Shown here in pieces: positions 14,554-23,847 of a stretch of DNA of 32,996 nucleotides; positions within the stretch are counted from its first letter, which is position 1; each line of letters begins with the position of its first letter. The notes under the pieces were generated by a model that saw only the letters and a program-made list of their open reading frames with translations, had not been told where the DNA came from and made no database searches. The DNA is from a virus. Position numbers and translations under genes: made by a program. The stretch covers positions 1-32,996 of IMG/VR virus record IMGVR_UViG_3300021963_000411; one strand, 5' to 3'.

Positions 14554-16079
14554 TGTTTCCAGTAAAACAAAAATCAGCAGGAAGCGTATCGTTACCAGCA
14601 CCAGTAGGCGGATGGAACGCAAGAGATAGTTTAGGTGACATGCCTGTAACAGATGCAGTTTATCTTACTAACTGGTTTCCTGCGACAACAGAATTACAAT
14701 TAAGAAGTGGTTATACAAAGTGGGCTACAGGATTGCCTGCTGAAGTAGATACACTTATGAACTATGAAAGTGGCACTACAGGTAAGCTATTAGCTATATC
14801 TAATGGCGGTGTTTATGATGTTACATCACAAGGTGCAGTAGGTTCTGCATTATTAACAGGGTTAGGTAATTCACGTTGGCAATATTGTAATATTACAACT
14901 GCTGGCGGATCATTTTTAATGATGGCTAATGGTGTTTCTACACCTTATGTTTATAATGGCACTACATGGACAAGCATTACAGGCGCATCTACACCAGCAA
15001 TTACAGGCGTTACTACTACTACATTAAATAACCCAATCGTATTTAAAAGTAGAGTATTTTTTACGCAAACAGATACATTAAAAGTATGGTATTTACCTGT
15101 GTTATCTATAGGTGGAGCAGCTAAATCATTAGATTTAAGCTCATTTGCTTATAAAGGCGGTAAGATTATTCAGCATGCAACATGGACAATAGATGCTGGT
15201 TACGGTGTTGATGACTACTATGTAGCTTATACATCTAAAGGCCAAGTAATTGTCTATAAAGGATCTGATCCTGATACAGATTTTGCATTAGCAGGCGTAT
15301 GGGATTTAGGAACTCCTGTAGGCACTCGTTGTTTATACAAATATGGTGGTGATTTACTTGTTTTAGGTAAAGATGGTATTACTCCATTAGCTTCAGAATT
15401 ACAATCATCAAGACTTGATCCAAGAGTAGCTATTACAGACAAAATTCAATGGGCTGTATCAGAAGCTATTACACAATATGGCGATCAATTTGGTTGGCAA
15501 ATGTTGTTTTATCCACAAGAAAACCAATTATGGTTAAATGTACCTAATCCAATACAAATTAACCAATTTGCTATGAATAGCATTACAACTAATTGGTGTA
15601 ATTACACAGGTTGGAACGCATATTGCTGGGAATTGTTTAACGATCAACCTTATTTTGGTGGATCTAATTATGTAGGTCGTGCATGGTACACAAACGCTGA
15701 TAACGGTGCTAATATTACAGGAGTAGCATTACAAGCGTTCTCTGCTTTTGGTAGTCCAGGTGAACTTAAACGCTTCACAATGGCTAAACCAATATTTAGA
15801 ACATCTGGTAATCCTTCTATCTACACAAATATTAATGTAGATTTTAATACAAGTTTACCTACTACAATCCTAAACTATACACCTTCAGCTATTGGCTATT
15901 GGGATACTGGAATATGGGATTCTGCATTATGGGGTGGTGGTTTATCAGTCTTGCAACAATGGCAAGGTGTTAATGGCGTAGGTTATTATGGTGCGCCAAT
16001 CGTATCCACTACATCTCAAGGCATTGACGTAAGATGGGTTTCAACAGATATAGTAATTGAAAAGGGTGCAGTACTATAA
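14553..16079 (+). CDS. Tail hub protein, P22 gp10-like beta-propeller-type
   Basis: A 508-residue, Trp/Tyr/Gly-rich beta protein. It opens with a proline-containing segment (SLPAPVGGWNARDSLGDMP, then YLTNWFPATTELQLRSGY) that is characteristic of packaged-DNA stabilisation or tail hub proteins in short-tailed phages. Repeated strand blocks follow (LLAISNGGVYDVTSQGAVG, DLLVLGKDGITPL, QMLFYPQENQLWLNVP), consistent with a propeller. It should cap the connector and seal DNA in the head. Its last codons overlap the start of the GNAT-like gene. Confidence 0.7.
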   Translation: MFPVKQKSAGSVSLPAPVGGWNARDSLGDMPVTDAVYLTNWFPATTELQLRSGYTKWATGLPAEVDTLMNYESGTTGKLLAISNGGVYDVTSQGAVGSALLTGLGNSRWQYCNITTAGGSFLMMANGVSTPYVYNGTTWTSITGASTPAITGVTTTTLNNPIVFKSRVFFTQTDTLKVWYLPVLSIGGAAKSLDLSSFAYKGGKIIQHATWTIDAGYGVDDYYVAYTSKGQVIVYKGSDPDTDFALAGVWDLGTPVGTRCLYKYGGDLLVLGKDGITPLASELQSSRLDPRVAITDKIQWAVSEAITQYGDQFGWQMLFYPQENQLWLNVPNPIQINQFAMNSITTNWCNYTGWNAYCWELFNDQPYFGGSNYVGRAWYTNADNGANITGVALQAFSAFGSPGELKRFTMAKPIFRTSGNPSIYTNINVDFNTSLPTTILNYTPSAIGYWDTGIWDSALWGGGLSVLQQWQGVNGVGYYGAPIVSTTSQGIDVRWVSTDIVIEKGAVL

Positions 16080-16501
16080 TAGTTCAAGGACAAGAAGTAG
16101 GAGAATGGGTTTGTCAGAAAGCTGGCGGATCATGGACTCCTATTTGCCAAGCAATAGGTCAAGTTTATAAAGGTCAGTTAATTGCTGGTCTTATGTATGA
16201 TGGTTATACAGGATCATGTATAGCAAGTCATTCAAGATGTGATGATCCACGTCATGTATCTAGGGAATTTTATTTTGCAATATTTAATTACCCTTTCAAT
16301 GTATTAAAAGTAAAACAGTTAAAAGGATTAGTCTCTACAGCTAATCTAAAAGCTCAAAAAGTAAATGTTCACTTAGGATTTAAGCAAGAAGCATTGCTTA
16401 AAGATTATTTCCCAGATGGTGATGGCATTGTTTATACAATGTCACCTGAAGATTGTCGTTGGTTAAAACTTAAAGATAGATATATAAAGGAAAAAGTATG
16501 A
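16076..16501 (+). CDS. GNAT-like N-acetyltransferase with ATA start
   Basis: A 141-residue protein resembling GNAT-fold proteins that occur between tail genes of many short-tailed phages. N-terminal strand and helix: VQGQEVGEWVCQKAGGSWTP, then QAIGQVYKGQLIAGLMYDGY. The C-terminal half has the GNAT-type segment VKQLKGLVSTANLKAQKVNV-HLGF-QEALLKDYF and a last strand GIVYTMSPEDCRW. The first ATG (16193) would delete about 39 residues, including core strands. Upstream the frame runs to a stop at 16058-16060 with no ATG, GTG or TTG. ATA at 16076 overlaps the preceding TAA stop (ATAA) with AAGGG at 16062-16066 nine nt upstream, the geometry of an ATGA coupling. Start therefore inferred as ATA. The substrate is unknown. 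Confidence 0.65.
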   Translation: MIVQGQEVGEWVCQKAGGSWTPICQAIGQVYKGQLIAGLMYDGYTGSCIASHSRCDDPRHVSREFYFAIFNYPFNVLKVKQLKGLVSTANLKAQKVNVHLGFKQEALLKDYFPDGDGIVYTMSPEDCRWLKLKDRYIKEKV

Positions 16502-17589
16502 AATTGTTAGATTTTAAATGGTTATTACCAGCATTAGGTGATTACTTTACATTCTATGGCGGTGGTAAAGGTTCTGCTCCACCACCACCAGATTACACAG
16601 GTGCTGCACAAGCAACTGCTGCTGGTAACTTAGAAGCTGCTAGAGCAACTGCTGCTGCAAACCGTACAAATCAAATTACACCATACGGTAATTTAATTTA
16701 TACAGCTAATCCTGGTACTGATCCATACGGTAATACTTTATATACTGCTACACAAACATTAGCACCTGCTCAACAAGAGCTATTAAATAAAACCAATGTA
16801 TTAAATACAGGTTTAATGGATACAGCTAATAGAGGTTTAAATTATGCTAATACTGTATTATCACAACCTGGTGTAGATACATCTCAATTACCTACTACAG
16901 GAATCAATCCTGGTCAATCATATCAAGATGCTATTATGAGCAGACTTGGCCCACAAATTGATCGTGAAAATGCTGCATTAGATCAACAATTAGCTAATAG
17001 AGGTATTGCTGCAGGTACAGAAGCATACAAACAAGCTAAAATGTTACAAACTCAAAAACAAAATGATTTACTTAATAGTGCAGTTGTTCAAGGTATGGGA
17101 ATGGGACTTAATGCTAATCAACAAGCATTTCAACAACAAGCATACAATCAAATGCAACCTATTAACGTCATTAATGCACTACGCACAGGTTCTCAAGTTC
17201 AAAATCCTAACTTTGTAAATACACCTAATCAGGCTTACACAGCAGGCCCAGATTTACTTGGTGCTGCTAATGCAAGTTATCAAAATCAACTTAATGCTTA
17301 CAATGCTCAACAAGCTGCAAGCGGTGGATTTATGGGTGGTTTAATGAATCTTGGTGGTGCATTAGGAAGTGCATATATTAAATCTGATAAACGCCTTAAA
17401 AAATATATTAAGAAAATTGGTACATTATCTAATGGTCTTAATGTTTATAAATATCATTACAAAAAAGGCTTTGGCTTACCAGAAGGTCAGCAAATTGGTG
17501 TTATGGCTCAAGAAGTTGAAAAAGTTATACCAGAAGCAGTTATTACAATGGCTGATGGATATAAAGCTGTTAATTACGCATTAATCTAG
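16498..17589 (+). CDS. Virion protein with C-terminal peptidase S74 chaperone domain
   Basis: A 363-residue protein. The N-terminus (MKLLDFKWLLPALGDYFTFY) precedes a GGGKGSAPPPPDYTGAAQAT motif common in podovirus virion proteins. The middle is a Gln/Asn/Ala-rich helical region. At residues 296-363 is a short S74 intramolecular chaperone domain: SDKRLKKYI with Ser296 and Lys301 at the positions of the self-cleavage Ser/Lys pair, then YHYKKG and IGVMAQEVEKVIPEAV. These domains help trimeric proteins fold and then cleave themselves off. The domain ends right after VNYALI, slightly short. It overlaps the GNAT-like gene (ATGA). Confidence 0.75.
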   Translation: MKLLDFKWLLPALGDYFTFYGGGKGSAPPPPDYTGAAQATAAGNLEAARATAAANRTNQITPYGNLIYTANPGTDPYGNTLYTATQTLAPAQQELLNKTNVLNTGLMDTANRGLNYANTVLSQPGVDTSQLPTTGINPGQSYQDAIMSRLGPQIDRENAALDQQLANRGIAAGTEAYKQAKMLQTQKQNDLLNSAVVQGMGMGLNANQQAFQQQAYNQMQPINVINALRTGSQVQNPNFVNTPNQAYTAGPDLLGAANASYQNQLNAYNAQQAASGGFMGGLMNLGGALGSAYIKSDKRLKKYIKKIGTLSNGLNVYKYHYKKGFGLPEGQQIGVMAQEVEKVIPEAVITMADGYKAVNYALI

Positions 17590-17597
17590 GAGCAAAT

Positions 17598-18536
17598 ATG
17601 GCAATTATGGATTTTTTCCCACAGTTTGGGGATAACACAGATCAAACATCTGATGATGCTAATTTAGCTGCGATTAATCTTAAACGCAAACTTGCTTTAG
17701 CTGATTCTTTAAGAAATGCACCTATGCCACAAGGTCAAATGGTGGGCAATAGATATGTAGCTCCATCATGGACTCAATATCTTGCTGGTGCAGTTAGTCA
17801 AGGTTTGGCTGGCATGAAAGAAAAAGAAGCTATGAAAGAGTATGGAGATATTCTGAAATCTCAAGAAGCTAAAAAGCAAACAGGATTAGCTAGATTATTA
17901 AGTGACTTAAATCCTAAACCTACAGAACAAATTACAATGCAACCTACTACAGTAGATTTGCAACAAGGAATGAATGTTCCTACATCACCTTATGGTACTG
18001 CTGAACAAGTTGGCATGACTTCACCATATAATACACAAAATATGCAAGGTCAAACTAATGTAATGCAACCTGTAACAACACAAATACCTGCACAACCATT
18101 ATCAAAACAAGATATTTTAGGTGCTGTAACTAGATATGGTCAAACTATTGGTGATAATAAAATAGGTGAAGGTGCTATTTTAGATTATGTTAAACAAATG
18201 TACACACCTAAAAAAGCTACATGGATTAATGCAGGCGGTAATTTAGTTCAAGTTGATGAAACAGGTCAGCCAACAGGCGCAACAATGCCTATAGGTATTT
18301 CTGCAAATACAGCTGCTACATTAGAGCAATCTGGTAAACAACATGATATTACAAATAAATTTAAAGAAAGAGAATTGGAAATAGAAAAGAAAAAACTTAA
18401 TCCATTAAATCTTCCTGATTTATCTACATCATCAAAACCAATGACAAATAAAAAAGGATGGACTTTACATACAGATGCTAATGGTAATCAAGCATACGTT
18501 AGTCCAGATGGAAAAAATTATGAGGAGGCTAACTAA
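17598..18536 (+). CDS. Internal virion/ejection-type protein, 312 aa
   Basis: A 312-residue protein with helical N-terminal part (NLKRKLALADSLRNAPMPQG, WTQYLAGAVSQGLAGMKEKE) and a long low-complexity Gln/Thr/Pro region. A small domain at the end contains WINAGGNLVQVDETGQPTG and GWTLHTDANGNQAYVSPDGK, a short beta hairpin module. No catalytic motif. The MPQGQMVGNRYVAPSWTQYL phrase is familiar from podovirus proteins between tail and fibre genes, often annotated as internal or DNA-ejection proteins. Ribosome binding site AGGAG at 17588-17592. Confidence 0.6.
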   Translation: MAIMDFFPQFGDNTDQTSDDANLAAINLKRKLALADSLRNAPMPQGQMVGNRYVAPSWTQYLAGAVSQGLAGMKEKEAMKEYGDILKSQEAKKQTGLARLLSDLNPKPTEQITMQPTTVDLQQGMNVPTSPYGTAEQVGMTSPYNTQNMQGQTNVMQPVTTQIPAQPLSKQDILGAVTRYGQTIGDNKIGEGAILDYVKQMYTPKKATWINAGGNLVQVDETGQPTGATMPIGISANTAATLEQSGKQHDITNKFKERELEIEKKKLNPLNLPDLSTSSKPMTNKKGWTLHTDANGNQAYVSPDGKNYEEAN

Positions 18537-19393
18537 TGCCATTTGATTTATCTACTGCTACTCCAGCTACAGCACAAAGTGTGCAAAGTCTTACAGGCGA
18601 AGATTATTTAAAAACATTACCTGTTGGTACTGCAAACTTAATTAAAAAATATGCAAATGGTGAGCTTGCTGTAACTCCACAAATTACTAGAACTCCTGCT
18701 GGACAACAATTACTTGGTGCTATTACACAATACGATCCTACATTTGATGCTACTAATTTTCAAAAAAGACAGCAAACTGCAACAGCTTTTGCTAAAGGCA
18801 AGCAATCAGATGCAATTCGTGCAGCTAATCAAACTTTATATCACATGGGTAATTTGTATCAAAGAGCAGAAGATTTAAATAATTTTGATATTTTACCTGG
18901 ACTTTTAAATGCACCAATTAATTATATTGAGCAAAAAGGATTTGGCGATACAAGACAAGGAAATTATGAAGCATCTAAAAAAGCTGTTGCATCTGAATTG
19001 CGCAAAGTATTTGCTGCATCTGGTGGTGGAAGTTTAAAGGAATTAGAAGATTGGGAAAACGCATTTGATCCAAATGCAGGAGAAAAACAACAAAAATCAT
19101 ATATTCAAAATGGTGTTGATTTATTGCGTGGAGCTTTGAAATCTTTAGAATCACAATATCAAGCTGGTATGGGATTAAATAAAAATATAAACGATTTATT
19201 AACACCTGAAGCTAGAAATGTATATGAAAAATTAGAATTAGGTCAAAATCCTAAAGTTAAAAAAACTACAGCTCAAAAACAAGGTGATATTTTAGCTCAA
19301 CCTAAAAAAATTACTAATGATGCTGAATATAATTTACTTCCATCTGGCACTACATTTGTAGATCCAAATGGTGTTACTAGAGTTAAACCATAA
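18536..19393 (+). CDS. Internal virion/DNA-ejection protein, 285 aa
   Basis: A 285-residue helical protein containing LTGEDYLKTLPVGTANLIKK, YDPTFDATNFQKRQQTATAF, TLYHMGNLYQRAEDLNNF and LTPEARNVYEKLE. This ordered set is well known from large ejection-type proteins of short-tailed phages, where it is usually a region within a bigger polypeptide. Here it is a separate gene coupled to its upstream neighbour (stop and start share one base), so a split of a longer ancestor is likely. It probably travels inside the head and passes into the host with the DNA. Enzymatic activity is not visible. Confidence 0.65.
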   Translation: MPFDLSTATPATAQSVQSLTGEDYLKTLPVGTANLIKKYANGELAVTPQITRTPAGQQLLGAITQYDPTFDATNFQKRQQTATAFAKGKQSDAIRAANQTLYHMGNLYQRAEDLNNFDILPGLLNAPINYIEQKGFGDTRQGNYEASKKAVASELRKVFAASGGGSLKELEDWENAFDPNAGEKQQKSYIQNGVDLLRGALKSLESQYQAGMGLNKNINDLLTPEARNVYEKLELGQNPKVKKTTAQKQGDILAQPKKITNDAEYNLLPSGTTFVDPNGVTRVKP

Positions 19394-19403
19394 GGAATAA
19401 ATA

Positions 19404-20441
19404 ATGGGATGGCAAGACGCACCAGTTAAAAACGCATGGGAAGTAGCTCCTGCAATTAAACCAGGATTTGATCCACAAACTAATGCACCTTATGATCCTT
19501 CTATTCCTACTAATATGACATTAGCAAGTGGTAGAAATGCTGCACCATATAAACCAAGCGTCATGGAAAGAATTGGTAATGCTTGGGAAGCAAGTAAATT
19601 AGAAGGATTAGCACCAGAAATATATCCTATTGGCGGTCTTACTAAAACACCAATGGTAGAAAAAGGTAAAGTAGCTGCAGAAACAATAGCTAATGAAATT
19701 AAAACTTCAGATACTGCACAAAAATTAGCTAATTTATTAAGCAAATCTAGTGGCTTTGTAAAATCTATTCCTAATAGAGTATTGGCATTTGAATCAGGTA
19801 AAGATCCTGAAGCATTTAACACTATTTATCAAGCATACAAACAAGATATTCCTGAATTAAAGCAAGCTATCAATGAAGCTACGCCATTAGGTAAGCAATT
19901 ATACAATGACATGGTTTATAACTACACACGCAAACTACAAGTTCCGCATGATGTAGCTATACTTGCAGAAGATTATACAAAAGGACATCCTGAAGGATTA
20001 GGAGCTTGGGATTTATTAGCTCAACATTATAAAGAATTACCAAAAGATATGCCTGCAGCATTAAAAAGAACCACCATGCCAGCATATAACCCATTTGAAG
20101 GATTAAGTGAAGCTGAAAGATTAAAACAAGCTACACAAGCTGGCGTAGATACTGCTACATGGAGTCCAATACCAGCAAGAACAGGTAGCAATGATTTAGC
20201 AAATATGGCATTAAGTCTTGGTAAAAAAGCTATATTACCTAGTATATTTCATGTAACAGCACCTTTAACATCACCTAGAATTGCTCGTTTAGCGACTATG
20301 TTAGCAGGTAAAACTGCAAATGTTGCAGGAAAAGCAGGTGAAAAGGTTACAGAATTAGTCAATATGTTGCCTGAAGCATCATTAGAAAACATAATTAATA
20401 CAGCAATTTTAACGAATAAAGCAAACAAGGAGCAACAATAA
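19404..20441 (+). CDS. Internal virion/ejection-type protein, 345 aa
   Basis: A 345-residue helical protein starting MGWQDAPVKNAWEVAPAIKP, the WQDAPVV-x-PAW-like opening found in many podovirus internal proteins. Later parts are helical with Ala/Lys/Leu repeats, and near the C-terminus is an amphipathic stretch (SLGKKAILPSIFHVTAPLTS, then IARLATMLAGKTANVAGKAG) that might interact with membranes. It follows two other ejection-type genes and precedes tail fibres. Function in genome delivery is inferred from context. Confidence 0.6.
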   Translation: MGWQDAPVKNAWEVAPAIKPGFDPQTNAPYDPSIPTNMTLASGRNAAPYKPSVMERIGNAWEASKLEGLAPEIYPIGGLTKTPMVEKGKVAAETIANEIKTSDTAQKLANLLSKSSGFVKSIPNRVLAFESGKDPEAFNTIYQAYKQDIPELKQAINEATPLGKQLYNDMVYNYTRKLQVPHDVAILAEDYTKGHPEGLGAWDLLAQHYKELPKDMPAALKRTTMPAYNPFEGLSEAERLKQATQAGVDTATWSPIPARTGSNDLANMALSLGKKAILPSIFHVTAPLTSPRIARLATMLAGKTANVAGKAGEKVTELVNMLPEASLENIINTAILTNKANKEQQ

Positions 20442-21472
20442 TGGCAAGAAATGGATCAGGCGTATATTCGCTTCCAGCAGGAAATCCAGTCGTAACAGGA
20501 ACGGTCATATCATCTACATGGGCTAACACAACCCTAAATGATCTTGGAAATGCTATGACAGCATCTCTTGCGTATGACGGACAAACTACTCCTGTTGCTA
20601 ATTTGCCTATGGGCGGTTATATACACACAGGTGTAGGTAATGCTCTATTAAGAACAAGCTATCCTGCTGCAGGTCAAGTTCAAGACGGTACTTTAACATA
20701 CTTAACAAGCGTATCTGGCACAGACACTATTACTGCTACTGCACCACTTTCCATGACTGCTTATGTTGCTGGTCAATCATTTACATTTATTGCTGCAAGT
20801 GCTAATACAACTACAGGCGTTACTATTAATATTAACGGTATCGGTGCTAAAAATATTACTAAAAATGGTGCTACTGCATTAGCTATTGGTGACATTATTT
20901 CAGGATCTGTAGTTACAATTAATTATGATGGCACACAATTTCAAGTATCTAGCATAGCTGCAGCATCACTTTTAGGCTCTAATAATACTTGGACAGGTAC
21001 AAACGCATTTAGTGCAGCTTTATCATATACAAGCACACTTACAGGCGGAACTGGTATAATTGCTATTGGTACTAACCAAATCTATAAAGATTCATCTGGT
21101 AAAGTAGGTTTAGGAACTGCTAGCCCATCTGCAAAATTATCTGTAGTAGGCACAGGATACTCACCTAATATTACACTTACAGACGCATCTACAATAGCTT
21201 GGGATACATCTACAGGACAAACAGCAACATTTACTTTTGTGTCTAGCAATAGAACAATGGGTGCGCCAACAAACTTAGTAAACGGTGCATTTTATGCTTT
21301 AGCAGTTATACAAAACGCAGGATCTAATACACTCACATGGGATACTGTGTTTAAATGGACAGGTGGTTCAGCACCAACACTATCAACTGCTGCAAGTGCA
21401 AAAGACTATTTTGTTTTCCGTAGTGATGGTACTAATTTATATGAACAAGGCAGATCACTAGGAGTTTCTTAA
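20441..21472 (+). CDS. Tail fibre protein with conserved N-terminal anchor
   Basis: A 343-residue fibre. The N-terminus (MARNGSGVYSLPAGNPVVTG, then STWANTTLNDLGNAMTASLA) is a very widespread phage fibre anchor. It is followed by a beta-domain (INGIGAKNITKNG, SGSVVTINYDGTQFQVSS) and a segment ASPSAKLSVVGTG. The last 100 residues are nearly the same as the C-terminus of the fibre at 6714-9167 (83 of 100 identical, 38 of the last 40). That shared tip is probably a trimerisation or binding domain. The gene shares one base with the previous stop (TAATG) and with the next start. Confidence 0.85.
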   Translation: MARNGSGVYSLPAGNPVVTGTVISSTWANTTLNDLGNAMTASLAYDGQTTPVANLPMGGYIHTGVGNALLRTSYPAAGQVQDGTLTYLTSVSGTDTITATAPLSMTAYVAGQSFTFIAASANTTTGVTININGIGAKNITKNGATALAIGDIISGSVVTINYDGTQFQVSSIAAASLLGSNNTWTGTNAFSAALSYTSTLTGGTGIIAIGTNQIYKDSSGKVGLGTASPSAKLSVVGTGYSPNITLTDASTIAWDTSTGQTATFTFVSSNRTMGAPTNLVNGAFYALAVIQNAGSNTLTWDTVFKWTGGSAPTLSTAASAKDYFVFRSDGTNLYEQGRSLGVS

Positions 21473-23847
21473 TGCTTAATTTAGTAGCAAATGGCCCATC
21501 AGGATATAACTTAACTAATTCTTTAAGGTTTAGAAGTAGTGCTAGTGCAAAACTATCTAGAACACCTACTTTAGCATCTAATAGAACTACATGGACATGG
21601 AGTGGTTGGGTTAAAAGAGGTGCATTAAGTTCACTTCAAGTATTATGGGGAGCTTCTATACCAAGTAACCCTGCAGGTTTGACAATGCTTCAATTTCAAG
21701 CTGATGATACTGTAAGGTTTTATTTAGATGATGGTTCTACTTCTTATGGTTTTATTACAACACAAGTATTTAGAGACCCTAGTGCTTGGTATCACTTTGC
21801 TTTAGCATTTGATACAACTCAAGCTACTGCAGCTAACAGAATTAAGTTTTATGTGAATGGTACTCAAGTAACTGCATTTTCAAGTTCATCATATCCATCA
21901 CAAAACTCTGCTTTCTCACAAGTAAATAATACTCAATTACATAATTTTGGTGTATATCCTTATGATGGCTCAAGACCATTTGACGGCTACATGACTGACA
22001 TTAACTTCATTGACGGACAAGCCCTAACACCATCATCATTTGGCTCTACAAACGCAACCACAGGCGTATGGCAACCAGCTAAATACACAGGCACTTATGG
22101 CACTAACGGATTCTACCTAAACTTTAACAGTATAGCACTTACATCAGGTTCTAACACAGGACTAGGTAAAGACAATTCAGGCAACGGAAACTATTGGAAT
22201 ACTAATAATATATCTGTAACAAGTGGCACAACTTATGATGCTATGACAGATGTTCCTACATTGACATCAACAACGACTGCTAATTATGCTGTATTAAATC
22301 CTTTAGGATATACAGGCGTATTTACTTTTGCAGATGGTAATTTAAAAGTTACAGGCACAAGCGGTGGTAACAATGTTCAAGCCCAAGGCACTATATTTGT
22401 TAATAGTGGTAAATGGTATTGGGAAATTACAGATTTAAATGGTGGTGCTGGTTCTTGTATTGGTATATCTGATGTATCAGTATCCACTACAACCGCAGTA
22501 GGAACATCTGCATTATCTTATGGATATTTAGCAAATAGTGGTAACAAAATTAATAATGGTTCAAGTGTAGCTTATGGCGCAACATTTGGTGCTAATGATG
22601 TTATTGGTGTTGCATTAGATTTAACTGCTGGAACACTTGTATTTTATAAAAATGGTGTATCACAAGGAACTGCATATTCAAGTTTAACAGGAACATTTAG
22701 TGCGGCAGTAGGCGATAATTCAGGCGCATCAACACCAGCTTATACTGCTAATTTTGGACAACGCCCATTCTCATACACACCTCCTACAGGCTATGTAGCT
22801 CTTAATACTTACAATTTACCTACTCCTACTATATTACAGGGTAATAAGTATATGGATGCTACTACATTTACAGGTAATGCAACTACACAAGTAATAGTTA
22901 ATCAAGGTCAAATTAAACCTGACTTGGTTTGGTTAAAGTCAAGAACAAATGCAAATAACCACACAATTTATGACTCAATTCGTGGTGCAGATAATATTTT
23001 ATATCCAAACTTAACAAATGCTGCTGTTGCAGGTTCTGGAAATTTAACTGCATTTAATAGTAATGGCTTTACTCTAGGTGCTAGTGAAAATTCAAATGAT
23101 AGTTCTGGTGAGTCATCTGTAGGTTGGCAATGGCAAGCTGGTCAAGGTTCAACATCATCTAACACTTCAGGCTCTATTACATCTACTGTATCTGTAAACA
23201 CAACTGCTGGGTTTAGTATTGTGACTTATACAGGTAGTGGTTCATCAAGTGGAACTTTTGGACACGGACTTGGCGTAGCACCTGCTATGTTTATAATTAA
23301 GTCTAGGTCACAAACAGGTGAAAATTGGGTTACATGGCACAAGTCATTTTCAAACACAGCACAAGGAAATATGTCTTTAAATACTACTGGTGCAGTAAGT
23401 AATTCAGCTTCAGTTTGGGGTAACACAGCACCTACATCCACATTAATTACAGTAGGAAATTCAGCAGTTAATAATAATACATCTACTTATGTAGCCTATT
23501 GCTGGGCAGATGTATCAGGGTTCTCTAAAGCGTTTAGTTATACAGGAAATGGTAGTACTGACGGTAGCTTTGTATATGTTGGCTTTCTCCCTCGCTTTGT
23601 GATGATTAAACGAACAGATACTACAGGCGATTGGTATATGTGGGATACTGCTAGAAATACTTATGATGTGATAACCAATACTTTATTAGCTAATAGTAGT
23701 GCAGCAGAAACATCTGCAACATCTATAGATGCTTTATCTAATGGCTTTAAGTTAAGAAATACTACAGCAGGCTTTAATGCCAATGGTGGAACTTACATTG
23801 GTATGGCATGGGCTTCAAGTCCCTTTAAGAACAGCAACGCCTTCTGA
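21472..23847 (+). CDS. Receptor-binding/tail protein with LamG-like and SPRY-like domains
   Basis: A 791-residue beta-rich protein. Residues about 25-200 resemble a concanavalin A/LamG domain (TTWTWSGWVKRG, DPSAWYHFALAFD, IKFYVNGTQV, FDGYMTDINFIDGQ). Residues about 285-425 resemble a SPRY domain (GKWYWEITDLNGG, IGVALDLTAGTLVFYKNGVS). The rest contains KPDLVWLKSRTNANNHTIYD and FGHGLGVAPAMFIIKSR, a beta repeat (VAPAMFIIKSR / LPRFVMIKRTD) seen in aquatic phage tail proteins. Such lectin-like folds suggest binding of host surface glycans. It ends at a TGA that shares one base with the HNH gene's ATG. Confidence 0.75.
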   Translation: MLNLVANGPSGYNLTNSLRFRSSASAKLSRTPTLASNRTTWTWSGWVKRGALSSLQVLWGASIPSNPAGLTMLQFQADDTVRFYLDDGSTSYGFITTQVFRDPSAWYHFALAFDTTQATAANRIKFYVNGTQVTAFSSSSYPSQNSAFSQVNNTQLHNFGVYPYDGSRPFDGYMTDINFIDGQALTPSSFGSTNATTGVWQPAKYTGTYGTNGFYLNFNSIALTSGSNTGLGKDNSGNGNYWNTNNISVTSGTTYDAMTDVPTLTSTTTANYAVLNPLGYTGVFTFADGNLKVTGTSGGNNVQAQGTIFVNSGKWYWEITDLNGGAGSCIGISDVSVSTTTAVGTSALSYGYLANSGNKINNGSSVAYGATFGANDVIGVALDLTAGTLVFYKNGVSQGTAYSSLTGTFSAAVGDNSGASTPAYTANFGQRPFSYTPPTGYVALNTYNLPTPTILQGNKYMDATTFTGNATTQVIVNQGQIKPDLVWLKSRTNANNHTIYDSIRGADNILYPNLTNAAVAGSGNLTAFNSNGFTLGASENSNDSSGESSVGWQWQAGQGSTSSNTSGSITSTVSVNTTAGFSIVTYTGSGSSSGTFGHGLGVAPAMFIIKSRSQTGENWVTWHKSFSNTAQGNMSLNTTGAVSNSASVWGNTAPTSTLITVGNSAVNNNTSTYVAYCWADVSGFSKAFSYTGNGSTDGSFVYVGFLPRFVMIKRTDTTGDWYMWDTARNTYDVITNTLLANSSAAETSATSIDALSNGFKLRNTTAGFNANGGTYIGMAWASSPFKNSNAF

